A stretch of 64,000 nt of DNA from Rhabdophis nuchalis (GCA_039707465.1 CM077653.1:5317184-5381183); one strand, 5' to 3'. Counted from the first letter of the stretch, positions 10,173 to 20,524 are shown. Notes: generated from the letters alone by a model not told the origin. Program-made: numbers and translations.

Positions 10173-10575
10173 TTAAACCTCCACGGCCAAAAGAGATTGT
10201 AGAATCGGGCTGTGACTCACTTCACGGCTACCTTCTTTTAGCAATGGAACTCCTCGACCCAGATGTTGTCGGATGTCGATAACATGGGGTGGCTGCACCT
10301 GCTTCGATGCCACACCAGAGAACGGTAGCGTTCAACAGCGCCTGTGCCAATTTTCCCTTGGAAGCCACGGATGGGTTTATGGTTTGTAATTTAAGGACTT
10401 CCCCTGTCCGAGCAGGAGCTCAAGGTTTCAGTTCCAGGAGGGGCATTTCTTCAAGTTTGTTTACTCTGCTTTGGGAAGCAGGATCAATGCAAGCTTCCGG
10501 AGTCCAGGAAGTTGAAGACCTGCCAATCTATTCCTCCTAAGCTTCTGTTTAGGGCACCGGCCCAAATTCCTTTGG
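10173..10575. other. Unassigned DNA, no gene seen
   Basis: Unique-looking sequence with no repeat I recognise and no exon signals that hold together. Confidence 0.45.
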
Positions 10576-10579
10576 GTTT

Positions 10580-10835
10580 AGATCAGGGGTTGGTTCCGGC
10601 AATCACCACTGCCGTGCCACGCATGTTTGAGGCACGCTGCACACACTGTGCAATAAAAATTGCTCTCCTCTGCGCATGTGGCAGAAGCAAAAAACAAGAT
10701 GGCACTGCCCAGAGAACAGGTTTGGGGGCGTGGCAGGTCTGGGTCACTGCCGGTTCCAGCGACCTAGGCCACCAAAGCACTACCGGTTCAGTCCGAGCCA
10801 GTCCGAACCGGTCTGAACCCACCACTGGTTTAGAT
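10580..10835 (+). repeat. Dispersed GC-rich repeat (ACCGGTT-bearing)
   Basis: Runs from GGGGTTGGTTCCGGCAATCA to AACCGGTCTGAACCCACCAC. Shares the ACCCACCACTG end and ACCGGT motifs with the block at 11303-11480, which suggests one family of short non-coding elements with complementary ends (GTGGGTT.../...AACCCACCAC). Confidence 0.5.
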
Positions 10836-10924
10836 TCCTTGCTAAAATCTTGCCCTGCTCCTATCTATGCGTGAATGTTTTGTGCAGAGTGCTTTGTGCA
10901 ATCATCCCTCTGGGAGTCAGAACA

Positions 10925-11015
10925 GAACAGAATCACAGACTTGGAAGGGACCTTGTAGGTCATCTAGTCCAACCCCCGCCCAAGCAGGAAGACCCGACGC
11001 CATTTCTGAGAGATC
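10925..11015 (-). mobile_element. CR1 3' end fragment
   Basis: Minus orientation, beginning CAGAATCACAGACTTGGAAG and ending about 90 bp in. Confidence 0.85.
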
Positions 11016-11089
11016 TTATTTCCAAAGGCAAACGGTGCTTAAAATGGAAGAAAAAAACAGAAAGTCTCTTGTGCTAAGGGCTCTTAATG

Positions 11090-11302
11090 GTAGGTAGTCT
11101 TTGACTTATGACCACAATGGAACTCCAGATTTATGTTTGTTCACTGAGAGGTTTGTAAAGTGAACTTTGTCCCACTTTTCCACCTTTTTTGTGCCAATTT
11201 CAATGGATTCACCTGTATTTGTCACAGGGCTGTTATGCGAACCTGGTTTCCCATGGATATTGCTTGTCAGAAGGTCGCAAAAGGGGGAACAGATGACCCA
11301 GG
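11090..11302 (-). mobile_element. MITE-like element, part 1 (split)
   Basis: Begins TAGTCTTTGACTTATGACCA (TIR) and continues to about 11300, where a second GC-rich element interrupts. Same family as 5796-6105. Confidence 0.6.
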
Positions 11303-11482
11303 GACTCTGCAAGAGCAGAGGTGGGTCGCTCCTGATTCGGCGGCCCGGATTGGCCAAACGGGTAGTAGCGGCGGGAGGCTCCGCCCACCCGCCCAGATGC
11401 TTCTGCGCAGAAGCGTTGCCCGCGAGCGCGAGCGCACCCGAACCGGTAGTTTAAAAAAATTGGCAACCCACCACTGTGCAAC
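11303..11482 (+). repeat. Short GC-rich element with complementary ends
   Basis: AGAGGTGGGTCGCTCCTGAT at the left and GGCAACCCACCACTG at the right are partly complementary. The interior has CGCCCACCCGCCCAGATGCT and ACCCGAACCGGTAG. It sits inside the MITE of 11090-11690 and appears to be a nested insertion. Confidence 0.55.
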
Positions 11483-11690
11483 GGTCATCAATCTGAATCC
11501 GCTGTCGAACTTCCTAATATAAATCACGTGACCAGGTCATAAGTGTGAACTATGGTCCCAAGTCATTTTTTTTTCAAACGTGGCAGTCGTAAAAGTCTTA
11601 AAATGGGACGGAACCCGCTGAACAAATTTCTCACTTAACAACATACATTCTGGGCTCCATCGTAGTCACACGTTGTAAGTTGTAAATCTG
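11483..11690 (-). mobile_element. MITE-like element, part 2
   Basis: Continues the interrupted repeat, ending in CATCGTAGTCACACGTTGTAAGT-type TIR sequence. Confidence 0.55.
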
Positions 11691-11754
11691 AAATGAACTC
11701 ATGTAAAACAGAGATCAACGCAGCTCATGGGTTTTCCTTGGCTTCCGACGATTT

Positions 11755-12095
11755 ATTTCATGACCACGGCACTGAAAAAAAAGATGACTTTCAACCAGTC
11801 CTCGGACTTGTGACCGCCGCAGCATTCCCATGGTCCCATGAGCAAAATTTGCGCCCTTAGGGATTGACAGATGCGATATCCCGGGCTCATGTGATTGCCG
11901 TTTGTGGCTTTCCCAGCAAGCTAAGGCCCAATGGGGGAAGCTGGGTTCGCTTACCGACCACATGATTCGCTTCACCGCTGCCGTTCTGGTCAACAACTGT
12001 GCCAGGAAAGGTGTTAAAATTGGGTGCGACTGAGTTAACAACAGTCTGCCTTAGCAATGGAAATTCTGCTCCCAATTTTGGTCCTAAAGAGGAAG
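11755..12095 (+). mobile_element. MITE-like element copy
   Basis: Contains CAACCAGTCCTCGGACTTGT, then CATGTGATTGCCGTTTGTGG, GTTAACAACAGTCTGCCTTA and related blocks of the same family. Confidence 0.6.
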
Positions 12096-13300
12096 CCATT
12101 GGGTTGGTGATGCGTCAGCCAGTATATATTTCTTCTCCATAATGGTGGCCTTTCTCCTTGTCTCAACCAAAAACATATGTCTAATTGTGATAAATAGTCT
12201 GAGAAGGCTGACTAGATCCTCTTAGGGGCTTCTTGGCATCTGTTGATTGACAAGCCACCTTGCCTAGGAAGGCTCTCATCCATAACTGTCATCTCCTTGC
12301 AGGACTGTAGGCCAACCTGAACTCCAGCTTTTGGGTTCTAATGAAGGACCTTCATCTGGATCCTTGGTCAAGAGTGTGGGGGAGATGATCAATATGGTTG
12401 CCTGTCTTCTTCTCACTCTCACCAAAAGAGGTCTCTTAGGGGACCCAAAACTTCCTCCCTCTTGAATCGAACCTTACCCTAGATGGGGCCTTGGTGAGGT
12501 CTTCTCCAGCTGTTCCATCCCATGGAACAGAAGAGATACGGCCTGAACGATAGGCCGTTTTGGAAGCACCTTGACCTTTCTATCTCATCTCTCCAACAAC
12601 CCTCAGCCCAACATTTAGAACACTCTGCCAGGATGCGTAGCACAATGTTGGCCCCTCCCCCTCTCCAAGGTTCATGGTGACGCAAAACCTTGACTCCCCT
12701 CTTCTCCATCAATGTTGCCCTTCATGGTTGGTCAGAAGCCATGAAAGGCTATGAGGAAGTCATCTGCTCCACTTTTGGCTTGCCCCAACGTACGTTCTCA
12801 CAGTCCTCCATGCAAGGACTTGGGTGAGCCTTGATCCTCTGGCCGAACGTGGCAGCAAGGAAGGATAAATCAAGTCCCACTTACATTTATCTTTTCATGT
12901 TGTTTTGACTCCTTCCTCCTTTGACCCACCAGCTGTGGCTTTCAAGGAGAAATGAGGAAAGGACTCAAATGTCATCGGATAAGGCTCAGGGTCATCTCAT
13001 GGCCTTCCTTTTACCGAGTGGCGGCATCGAGCCAAGGAAGGGGCTGAGATGGACGGGGGAATCCAGCCAATGGGTTTTGTCAGGGAGGCTTGCTTCCAGA
13101 AACACACTCCCCCCATCCAAACCTACACCCATGGCTGATTGGCGTAGGAGCAGCATACTTTTGTCACTTGGACTTCAGAGTGTGTGGCTACATTTGCGGC
13201 AGCTGTTTGAGCTCATCAGCCTGGGGCAGGAGGGAGGGAGGGAGGGAGAAGAACCTCCCCCTCCCACCCCTTCCCCCTCCTTTGCTGATTTTATCATTTA
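12096..13300. other. Unique-looking DNA upstream of the candidate gene
   Basis: No recognised repeats over about 1.2 kb, which is unusual for this window, and no exon I can support. It lies just upstream of the candidate first exon and is the natural place for promoter-proximal control elements. Confidence 0.5.
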
Positions 13301-13853
13301 TCACTGCTTCCTCCCTCCCTCCCTCCTTCTCTGTCTTTCTGTTTCGTTCTTTTTCTCTCTCTCTCTCTCTCTTTCCTTCCAACCTTCACGCAGCTCCTCC
13401 ACGCTTCTCACTCGGGGGCTCCTCCAGAGCGCACCCCAGTGAGAGTTTTCCGCCAGAGCTCCAGGGGAGACGTTCATCAGCCCTGCGCACACAGGCAAAG
13501 GAAGAGCGCCGCGGAGGAGAGAGAAAGAGAGAGAGAGAGAGAAACAGTCACCGGAGGAAGCTGATTGTGGTCCTTGGTCTGCTCCTGGTAGAGCCAGGCG
13601 TGAGATTTTGGGAAAGTTGTGCCTTGGAGTTGGCTGGGAAGTCAGGAAAAGAAAAAAATAAACCACTCGCCGACGGCCTTCTCCATGGACAGGAGGGCTT
13701 CTTGGCGTCAATGAGACCACCTGAGGAATATGGAGAGGAGAGGAAGGCAGCGTCGTAACTCCCTCAACCCAGAAGGGAAGAAGGTGGGCTTTTGCGCTTC
13801 AACTTCTTTGGAGTTCTAGAAGCAAGAAGAAGAAGAAGAAGGAAGGAAGGTCT
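13300..13853 (+). promoter_or_regulatory. Putative promoter/5'UTR of the gene starting at 13.85 kb
   Basis: Sequence becomes GC-richer toward the exon, with a (CTCC)n/(CT)n tract at 13311-13375, then CTCACTCGGGGGCTCCTCCA and GAGCGCCGCGGAGGAGAGAG. No TATA box or unambiguous transcription start can be called. The stretch to 13853 has no upstream splice acceptor that I favour, so it is best read as continuous 5'UTR. Confidence 0.4.
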
Positions 13854-14239
13854 ATGAAGGAAGGAGTGGAAGAGACCCAGGACCGCATGCCGGCAGCCGA
13901 GATGAGCGAGACCCTTCGGCTGCCCTCGTTGCAAGTGTCCGAGCCGCAGGTGGAGGAGGACGTCGGCCACGCCTGGTCCAGTTCCTCCACCCCAACCTTG
14001 CGCCGGCGGCGGTTCAGGATGCGCCGCGTCAGGAACGCCGAGGAGCAGAATCGCGAAGGCGCCTCTTCCTCTTCCTCCAAGGAGTTCCTCCAGCTGCCCT
14101 CCATCGAGATTACGCCGTCCAGCGATGAAGACGCCCCTTGGTCCAACTGTTCCACGCCGAGCGCCTCTCCCCGTCGGAAGCGCTTCCTCCTTCGGAAGTG
14201 GTTGTCCGTGAGGGAGAAGAAAGAATGCAGTGAGGGCAG
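13854..14239 (+). CDS. Candidate first coding exon (basic, Ser-rich N-terminus)
   Basis: Open from ATG 13854 with further in-frame ATGs at 13887 and 13902; the last has a purine at -3 (MSETLRLPSL...). It ends in GGCAG|GTAAGT, a near-consensus donor whose GT is at 14240-14241, and splits an AG|N codon (phase 2). The peptide is built of two related halves: LRLPSLQVSEP, an acidic SSSSTP block and RRRRFRMRR, then LQLPSIEITPS, an acidic SNCSTPSASP block and RRKRFLLRKW. This suggests an old internal duplication of a phospho-acidic plus basic motif. Expected to be disordered, and cytosolic or membrane-proximal. I do not recognise the protein. Codon use and the match in phase with the exon at 35230 support reality; the frame in antisense (13764-14285) is a shadow. 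Confidence 0.72.
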
Positions 14240-14314
14240 GTAAGTGGCCGTTTATTTCCCCCTCCGTCCCTTTCATGGTTTCCATTCTCCAACAACGTTC
14301 CTTCAGGGCGATAA

Positions 14315-15180
14315 TAGAATAACACAGTTGGAAGGGACCTTGGAGGTCTTCTAGTCCAACCCCTTGCTTAGGCAGGAAACCCTACACCACTTCAGACAAA
14401 TGGATGTCCAACATCTTCTTAAAAACTTCCAGTGTTGGAGCCTTCACAACTTCTGGAGGCAAGTCGCTCCACTGATTAATTGTTCTCACTGTCAGCAAGT
14501 TTCTCCTTAGTTCTAAGTTGCTTCTCTCCTTGATTAGTTTCCACCCATTGCTTCTTTTTTTTATCCTCAGGTGCTTTGGAGAATAGCTTGACTCCCTCTT
14601 CTTTGGGGCAGCCCCTGAGATATTGGAAGAGTGCTCTCATGTCTCCCCTGGTCCTTCTTTTCATTAAACTAGCCATGCCCAGTTCCTGCAACCGTTCTTC
14701 ATATGTTTTAGCCTCCAGTCCCCTAATCCTCTTTGTTGCTCTTCTCTGCACTCTTTCTAGAGTCTCCACATCTTTTTTACATCGTGGTGACCAAAACTGA
14801 ATGCAGTATTCCAAGTGTAGCCTTCCCATGGCCTTATAAAGTGGTATTAACCCTTCACCTGATCTTGATTCTATCCCTCTGTTAATGCAGCCTAGAACTG
14901 TGTTGGCTTTTTTGGCAGCTGCTGCACACAGCTGGCTCCTATTTAAATGGTTGTTCACTAAGACTCCAAGATCCCTCTCACAGTTGCTGCTATTGAGCAA
15001 GGTACCACCTATGTTGTACCTGTGCATTTTGTTTTTCTTGCCTAAATGTAGAACCTTACTCTTCTCACAGCTGAATTTCATTTTGTTAGATAGCGCCCAA
15101 TGTTTCAAGATAAAACGGGAACCTTTCCCATCATCCATATTTCCACCCTGTTTATGTTGGTTCCCCTTGGCTAATCTAGA
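14315..15180 (-). mobile_element. CR1 LINE, about 870 bp, 5' truncated
   Basis: Minus-strand CR1 with its 3' end at the left (ACACAGTTGGAAGGGACCTT). The open frame 14476-15138 encodes about 220 residues of the RT C-terminus, with VLHLGKKN, NCERDLGVLV, LEYCIQFWSP and [12 protein letters not shown], which is diagnostic of CR1. No catalytic YADD is present because of truncation. It lies in the intron just after the first exon. Confidence 0.95.
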
Positions 15181-15231
15181 TACATCTGATGCCTCTTGGC
15201 TTTTCTTTTTGCAGTCTCATTTTTTCACCCA

Positions 15232-15251
15232 GGATAGTTAGTCCTTAAGAC
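15232..15251 (-). mobile_element. MITE left end, split by the hAT array
   Basis: GATAGTTAGTCCTTAAGAC is the TIR of the MITE that resumes at 15746. Its last eight bases, CTTAAGAC, are the target duplication of the hAT element. Confidence 0.7.
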
Positions 15252-15737
15252 CAGGGGTCTCCAACCTTTGCAGCTTTAAGCCTGAAGGACTTCAGCTCCC
15301 AGAATTCTCCAGCCAGCTCTGGGAGCTGAAGTCCTTCAGACTTAAAGTTGCAAAGGTTGGGGACCCCTGGCCCAGACCCTGACACTGACAGCTTTGCTGG
15401 CTGGAGAAGTCTGGGAGCTGAAGTCCTTCAGACTTAAAGCTGCAAAGGTTGGAGACCCCTGGCCCAGGCCTTGACACTGACAGCTTTGCTGGCTGGAGAA
15501 GTCTGGGAGCTGAAGTCCTTCAGACTTAAAGCTGCAAAGGTTGGAGACCCCTGGCCCAGGCCTTGACACTGACAGCTTTGCTGGCTGGAGAAGTCTGGGA
15601 GCTGAAGTCCTTCAGACTTAAAGCTGCAAAGGTTGGAGACCCCTGGCCCAGGCCCTGACACTGACAGCTTTGCTGGCTGGAGAAGTCTGGGAGCTGAAGT
15701 CCTTCAGACTTAAAGCTGCAAAGGTTGGGGACCCCTG
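15252..15737. mobile_element. hAT fold-back element with internal 92-bp amplification
   Basis: Ends are CAGGGGTCTCCAACC and its inverted counterpart GGTTGGGGACCCCTG. Perfect octamers CTTAAGAC lie at 15244-15251 and 15738-15745. Inside, a 92-bp unit (starts at 15389, 15481, 15573, 15665) repeats four times. Each unit contains one fold-back arm (GGGAGCTGAAGTCCTTCAGA) plus a GGCCCAGGCCTTGACACTGA linker not found in sister elements. The minus open frames across it are an artefact of the repeated unit. Confidence 0.93.
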
Positions 15738-15745
15738 CTTAAGAC

Positions 15746-16082
15746 CACAATTTAGGCTCCACATTTCTGAGGTGGAGCAAGACATTGGTTAAGTGAGTTT
15801 TTGCTCTGCTCATGTTTCTTGTCACACCACCGTTGAAAAAATTAGTCACCTGGTTGTTGAGTGAATCTGACTTTCCTATTTGGATTTTGCTTGTCGGAAG
15901 GTCACAAAATCACTGGGACATGGTCACAAATATGAAACAGTTGCCGCACGTCTGAATTTGGATCAGGTGACAAAGGAGAGGCTACAACAATTGTGAAGTG
16001 TGAAGAAGTTACTTTTTTCTGGTGCCATTGTAACTTTGAACGGTCGCTAAATGAACTAGTGCAAGTCAAGGACCAGCTGTAG
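15746..16082 (-). mobile_element. MITE-like element, main part
   Basis: Continues from 15251 (CACAATTTAGGCTCCACATT) to the opposite TIR, GTGCAAGTCAAGGACCAGCT. Same family as 16208-16586, in the opposite orientation. Confidence 0.75.
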
Positions 16083-16207
16083 ATTCTTCTTTTCTAAGAT
16101 CTTTAGAAAGTGTCAGAGGAAGACGGAGGGAAATTACCTGATAAGCAATATTTGCTGAAATAAGACCTTGTGACGAAGGTATCGGACGCATAGCTTGTGA
16201 GCATCTC

Positions 16208-16586
16208 TATGCAGATAGTCCCCGATGTACAACAGTTCATTTAGCGACTGTTTGAAGTTACGACGTCACTGACCAAAGGGACTTATGACAGTTTTTCACA
16301 CTTATGACCAATGAGGCATCGTTAAAAGTTAGCTGCTTGGGAACTGATTCACATTTATGACCGTTGTTGTGGTGTCCCGGGGTTACGTGATCTTGCTTTG
16401 CGATCTTCTGGCAAGCCACGTCAATGGGAAAGCCTGATTCACAATGACGGTGGGACACCTTTGACAACTGCAGTGATTCACTGAACCCCTGTGGCAAGAA
16501 AGGTTGGCTAAATTGGCTTAACGAGTGTCTCGCTTAACGACAAAAGAGTTTGGGCTCGATTGTGGTCGTAAGTCGAGGTCTGCCCT
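16208..16586 (+). mobile_element. MITE-like element, near full length
   Basis: Left end AGATAGTCCCCGATGTACAA and right end TGGTCGTAAGTCGAGGTCTG are inverted repeats of roughly 20 bp. Interior has TTCATTTAGCGACTGTTTGA and GGCTTAACGAGTGTCTCGCT. One of the best-preserved copies in the window; about 375 bp. Confidence 0.78.
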
Positions 16587-16589
16587 ACA

Positions 16590-17025
16590 CAACTTGGAGT
16601 TCTGCAAATATCTGCTTGCAAGCATCACCTTAAACTTTGGTGAGACCTTTGCGTTTGGACTGGCTTTGTGTAAAAGAGATGTTCTCTCTGTGGGTGTGTA
16701 CGTGGGCAGGCATGCATGCATGTGGGAATTTGAGTGTGCCATGTCCCAGGTGTATTTTGTATATATGTTTGAGTACTTTTTACATTTGGACATTAACGGC
16801 GGTTATTAGAACAGGATGGTGCATCCATAGTCTGCAGCCTATAGAACATGGGGGAAATAATCTCTGTTTCTTAATCTGGGCAGAAATCGCTAATTCAAGG
16901 GAGAAATTATCAGATAATTCAGAGCCAGCCAGTTGAATGCGCTGCTCCTTGTTCTATAAATTACAAGCAATTCTTATCTCTGGGTGGTTTGTATCATCAT
17001 CTCCTCCTCCTCCTCCTCCTCCCCC
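16590..17025. other. Unassigned intronic DNA
   Basis: No recognised repeat until the (CTC)n at about 17001-17030. No exon signals that I can support. Confidence 0.4.
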
Positions 17026-17035
17026 TCCTCCTCCC

Positions 17036-17394
17036 ATATATATAACTATATAGCTATATAATATATAACTATATAACTATATAACTATATAACTATATAA
17101 CTGTATAACTGTATAACTATATAACATATAACTATATAACTATATAACTATATAACTATATAACTATATAACATATAACTATATAACTATATAACTATAT
17201 AACTATATAACTATATAACTCTATAGTAACTATATAACTCTATAGTAACTATATAACTATATAACTCTATAGTAACTATATAACTATATAGTAACTATAT
17301 AAATATACAATTATACAACTCTATAGTAACTCTATAACTCTATAGTAACTCTATAACTCTATAGTAACTCTATAACTCTATAGTAACTATATAA
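17036..17394. repeat. (ATATAACT)n minisatellite with variant units
   Basis: About 360 bp of ATATAACT-type units. The right part shifts to an AACTCTATAGT variant repeated several times, so the array has at least two unit subtypes. An L2 fragment lands in the array at 17395, since ACTATATAAC occurs on both sides of it. Confidence 0.93.
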
Positions 17395-17637
17395 CCCATT
17401 TCTTTCGACTGGCCGGCCTTGGATAGTCTCTCTGTCTATAGATTTTAAATGTATTTTAATGGGTTTTAATTTTTTTAATTTTTTAGCACGGGATAACATT
17501 GTTTAATTGTGTTTTAAAGTATATATTTTTGTATCTATTGTTTATATTGTTTTTAGTCCTCCTGTGCACCGCCCCGGGTCCCTGTGGGGAGAGGGAGCGG
17601 TTAATAAATTCAAAGTTATTATTATTATTATTATTAT
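17395..17637 (+). mobile_element. L2-like LINE 3' end inside the AT-rich array
   Basis: Plus-strand 3' end, starting CCATTTCTTTCGACTGGCCG, which is the reverse complement of the block at about 7349-7370. It ends at CCGGGTCCCTGTGGGGAGAG, GGAGCGGTTAATAAATTCAA and a (TTA)n tail. The array unit continues after it (TATAACTATATAAC). Confidence 0.9.
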
Positions 17638-17683
17638 AACTATATAACTAAACTATAACAACTATACCTATATGTATATAAAT

Positions 17684-17756
17684 GGCTGTATGTATGTATG
17701 TATGTATGTATGTATGTATGTATGTATGTATGTATGTATGTATGTATGTATGTATG
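17684..17756. repeat. (ATGT)n microsatellite
   Basis: About 18 pure ATGT units. It directly abuts a dispersed repeat that starts TTCCAGCATAACTCTGGAAC; the same repeat abuts another microsatellite at 20660. Confidence 0.95.
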
Positions 17757-18060
17757 TTCCAGCATAACTCTGGAACGGCTCAAGCAATTTCTACCAAACT
17801 TGGAACCTGGATGATTTACCCTCTGGAAAAAAAAACGCTGGGGATAAGGGGTAAGATACCTCTGACACCCCTCAGGGTGTGTGTGTGTCCATGCCAGTGT
17901 GTGTTCCAGCATAACTCTGGAATGCCTGGCCCAACACTTAAGGCAAAGTGGACATGGCAGGAAAAATATGGCAGGAAAGAGGGGCGGGAAGGGAGAGGGC
18001 AGGGATGATGGGCATGGGGGTATTGGGGAAAGTAAGCCCCACATCAGACCAATGCTTCAA
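17757..18060 (+). repeat. Dispersed repeat next to a microsatellite
   Basis: TTCCAGCATAACTCTGGAAC, CAATTTCTACCAAACTTGGA and GGGGTAAGATACCTCTGACA recur in reverse at 20530-20660, where they also touch a tandem repeat. The motif TTCCAGCATAACTCTGGAAT recurs within the element at 17906-17925. Class unknown. Confidence 0.6.
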
Positions 18061-18510
18061 TGTCTATAAATACCTGGACAACCCCGGGTCATCAGCTAGT
18101 ATTAAGTAAAAATCAGCAACTAATCAATTCAAGTCTCATTACGTTGATGAAGAAGTAACTTTTAAATGCTTCTAGCACTGAGCAGGATGGAAGACGTTGA
18201 GGGTAACTCCAATAAAGCTCTCAATCGAATCAAGTTCTTGGTTGATTAATTAGCTTCCTTCTAATTGGTATTACAATTTCACAGACGCTAAAACTAGGCA
18301 CTGTTCTGAGGGTATTTAACCACGATTCCCTCAGTAGCCTTCACGGCCAGCAAAAGCAACTCTCATCGATTCTAATTCCGTAGTCAATTAATGCGATCCA
18401 AGCGACTTAATTGGATATATTTTTCTCTGCCTCTTTGCCCCCCACCTCTTTTTTCTCCATCATGCCTTTCCCAATCGAGATCTCTTGGGTGGACCTTCAA
18501 GTGACATGTT
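18061..18510. other. Unique AT-rich block, possible conserved non-coding DNA
   Basis: No repeats; many homeodomain-type cores (TTGATTAATTAGCTTCC, CTAATTGG, GTCAATTAATGCG, CTTAATTGG). Could be regulatory. No coding signal. Confidence 0.35.
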
Positions 18511-18512
18511 TC

Positions 18513-18655
18513 ATCTGCTGCTGTGGCCTAGAGATGGAGCTCTTTCCTTGCAAGCAGGAGGTTGTGAGTTCGATCCTAGGTAGAGGCAGATGTAGGGTCT
18601 CCTGCTTGCGCAGGGAGCCGGACTAGATGACCTGCAAGGTCCCTTCCAACTCTGA
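18513..18655 (+). mobile_element. tRNA/CR1-tail SINE, full length
   Basis: A box TGTGGCCTAGAGATGGAGC, B box GGTTGTGAGTTCGATCCTAG, AGAGGCAGATGTAGGGTCTC linker and CR1-like tail (GACTAGATGACCTGCAAGGT, CCCTTCCAACTCTG). About 143 bp. Confidence 0.9.
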
Positions 18656-18659
18656 TAAT

Positions 18660-18990
18660 GAGAAACAGCTAGCATGGATGTCTGGATCCCACTGATTGAA
18701 GATTATTATTATTATCTTTTTAGCATAAGGGGTCGGTTGGGTTATTTATTTTTCATTATGTTCTAGCAATCGAGGCTAAAATCCTTTAAAAAAACAACAA
18801 CAACACCTGAGATTATTTTCTTCTCTCAGGACTTCAGCAGCCTGTGGCATTAAATAGCACATGGCAGGGAGGCTAATAATGTGTCGTATAGCGTCAAAAG
18901 GGCGAGAGAGCAAACGTGGAAGCTTAGAAATGTTCTTGTGGTAGGAGTTTATGCATTTAGGATATTGGGAGGGCACCAGAACTGCCTCGA
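18660..18990. other. Unassigned intronic DNA
   Basis: No recognised repeat or exon apart from a short (TTA) run and a CAA run. Confidence 0.4.
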
Positions 18991-18992
18991 TT

Positions 18993-19310
18993 AAGAGAAG
19001 GACAGAGTTGGAAGGGACCTTGGAGGTCTTCTAGTCCAACCCCTGGCTCAAGCAAGAAACCCTACACCCTACACCAAGTTGCCTCCAGAAGTTGTAAATG
19101 CTGCAACACTGGAAGTTTTTAAGAAGAGATTGGATGACTATTTGTCTGAAATGGTAGAGGGTTTCCTGCCTGAGCAGGGGATTGGACTAGAAGACCTCCA
19201 AGGTCCCATCCAACTCTGGGATGGTTGTCCAGTCTCTTCTTAAAAACCTCCAGCGATGAAACATCCATAATTTCTGGAGGCAAGTCGTTCCACTGAGTAA
19301 TTATATTCAG
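18993..19310 (-). mobile_element. CR1 3' fragment with an inverted CR1 inside
   Basis: Minus CR1 from 18993 to about 19068 (ACAGAGTTGGAAGGGACCTT), then a plus-orientation CR1 3' end at about 19069-19213 (CCAGAAGTTGTAAATGCTGC to GGTCCCATCCAACTC), then the minus copy resumes (TTGTCCAGTCTCTTCTTAAA). The join has lost about a dozen bases relative to intact copies. Confidence 0.88.
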
Positions 19311-19372
19311 ACTATTTAGAACAGAACAGAGCTTGAAGGAACCTTGGAGGACTTCTAGTGCAACCTATCTGG
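19310..19372 (-). mobile_element. CR1 3' end scrap
   Basis: AACAGAACAGAGCTTGAAGG and CTTGGAGGACTTCTAGTGCA are a decayed CR1 terminus. Confidence 0.7.
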
Positions 19373-19374
19373 CT

Positions 19375-19920
19375 GGAACAAAGTTTTGTTCTTTACTCCA
19401 TCCCTTTCTCTCTAACTGAAGCTGATCAGATGCCTTCAAGAAGGCCAGTGAAGTATCTGAAAGCAAATGTTGTTTTCCTTCTGTTTGTGTCAATCATCTG
19501 CTCTTTAGAAGTAGAAGATCACGGACAATCACATGTGCCAGAACATTGTGCAACTGTCTTAACAGTTTCTTCTCGGTCAACAAGGCTTCAGGTTCCCTTT
19601 CTCCCCTGGGTGGATTTATATTTTTGAAATGGCATTCGGAAAAAGGCTAAGGCAAGGAGGCATGGATTAGTGAGCATTAGCATACCAAGAGCAGCAGCGT
19701 GCCTCTTGGGCTCTTCAAAATTCCTTCTCTTGTAGCGTTGGAAAATAAACACGTTGGAGTTTTAAACGTGAAATTCCTCCTGCGTTCATTCTTGATGCAC
19801 GAAGTTGCTAGTTACTCAGGCGGTGGGGTGGAGAAAAGGAACTCAGTCACCCCTGGTCATGCTAAGCCAGATGAATCACTACAGGGAGAAGGAAGTGACA
19901 TGAAGTGAAAGAGAACTGAA
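19375..19920. other. Unassigned intronic DNA
   Basis: Unique-looking. Two short plus open frames (19358 and 19699) have no splice or start context worth calling. Confidence 0.4.
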
Positions 19921-19924
19921 GAGG

Positions 19925-20250
19925 AACAGAATCACAGAGTTGGAAGGGACCTTGGAGGTCTTCTAGTCCAACTTCCTGCTCAGGCAGGAAACCTTATACC
20001 ATTTCAGACGAATGGTTGTCCAAGCTCTTCCTAAAAACCTCCAGTGTTGGAGCACCCACAACTTCTGGAGGCAAGTTGTTCCACTGATTAATTGTTAACT
20101 GATTAACTGATTCATTGTTAACTGGTTAACTGATTAATTGTCCACTGTTTAACTATCAGGAAACTTCTCCTTAGTTCTAGCTTGATTCCATCCATTTATT
20201 CTTCTCTTGCCTTCAGATGCTTTGGAGAATAGGTTGACTCCCTCTAGGCA
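19925..20250 (-). mobile_element. CR1 3' fragment
   Basis: Begins CAGAATCACAGAGTTGGAAG. Contains a small TTAACTGATTAACTG tandem expansion at about 20085-20155 in the position of the usual ATTAATTGTTCTCACTGTCAG. Confidence 0.9.
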
Positions 20251-20524
20251 CAGCTAGATGGGATTGAATGAAAGACCATTTATTAAAGACATGTCAGTCA
20301 ATTACATCAATAACTAGCCGATGACCTGACATTGTCTGGGTATTTATTTATAGGGGGGGAAATGTCCAGACCAAATGTAATTTCTAATATTGGATTTTCC
20401 CCCCTTACCAGAGGGAGCCCCCTTGCGGAGGACTGTGAAGCCGTTACCATGGCAACTCAACTGCGCTGTACAGTAGAAGTCATTTTAAGGCAGAACAGTA
20501 GAATCCGATTTAAGGCACAACAGG

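Noticed and set aside
13764..14285. 173-codon minus frame
   Set aside because: Antisense shadow of the GC-rich first exon.
15252..15737. CRISPR-like array
   Set aside because: The 92-bp units are contiguous with no spacers, inside a transposon with inverted ends, in a vertebrate genome.
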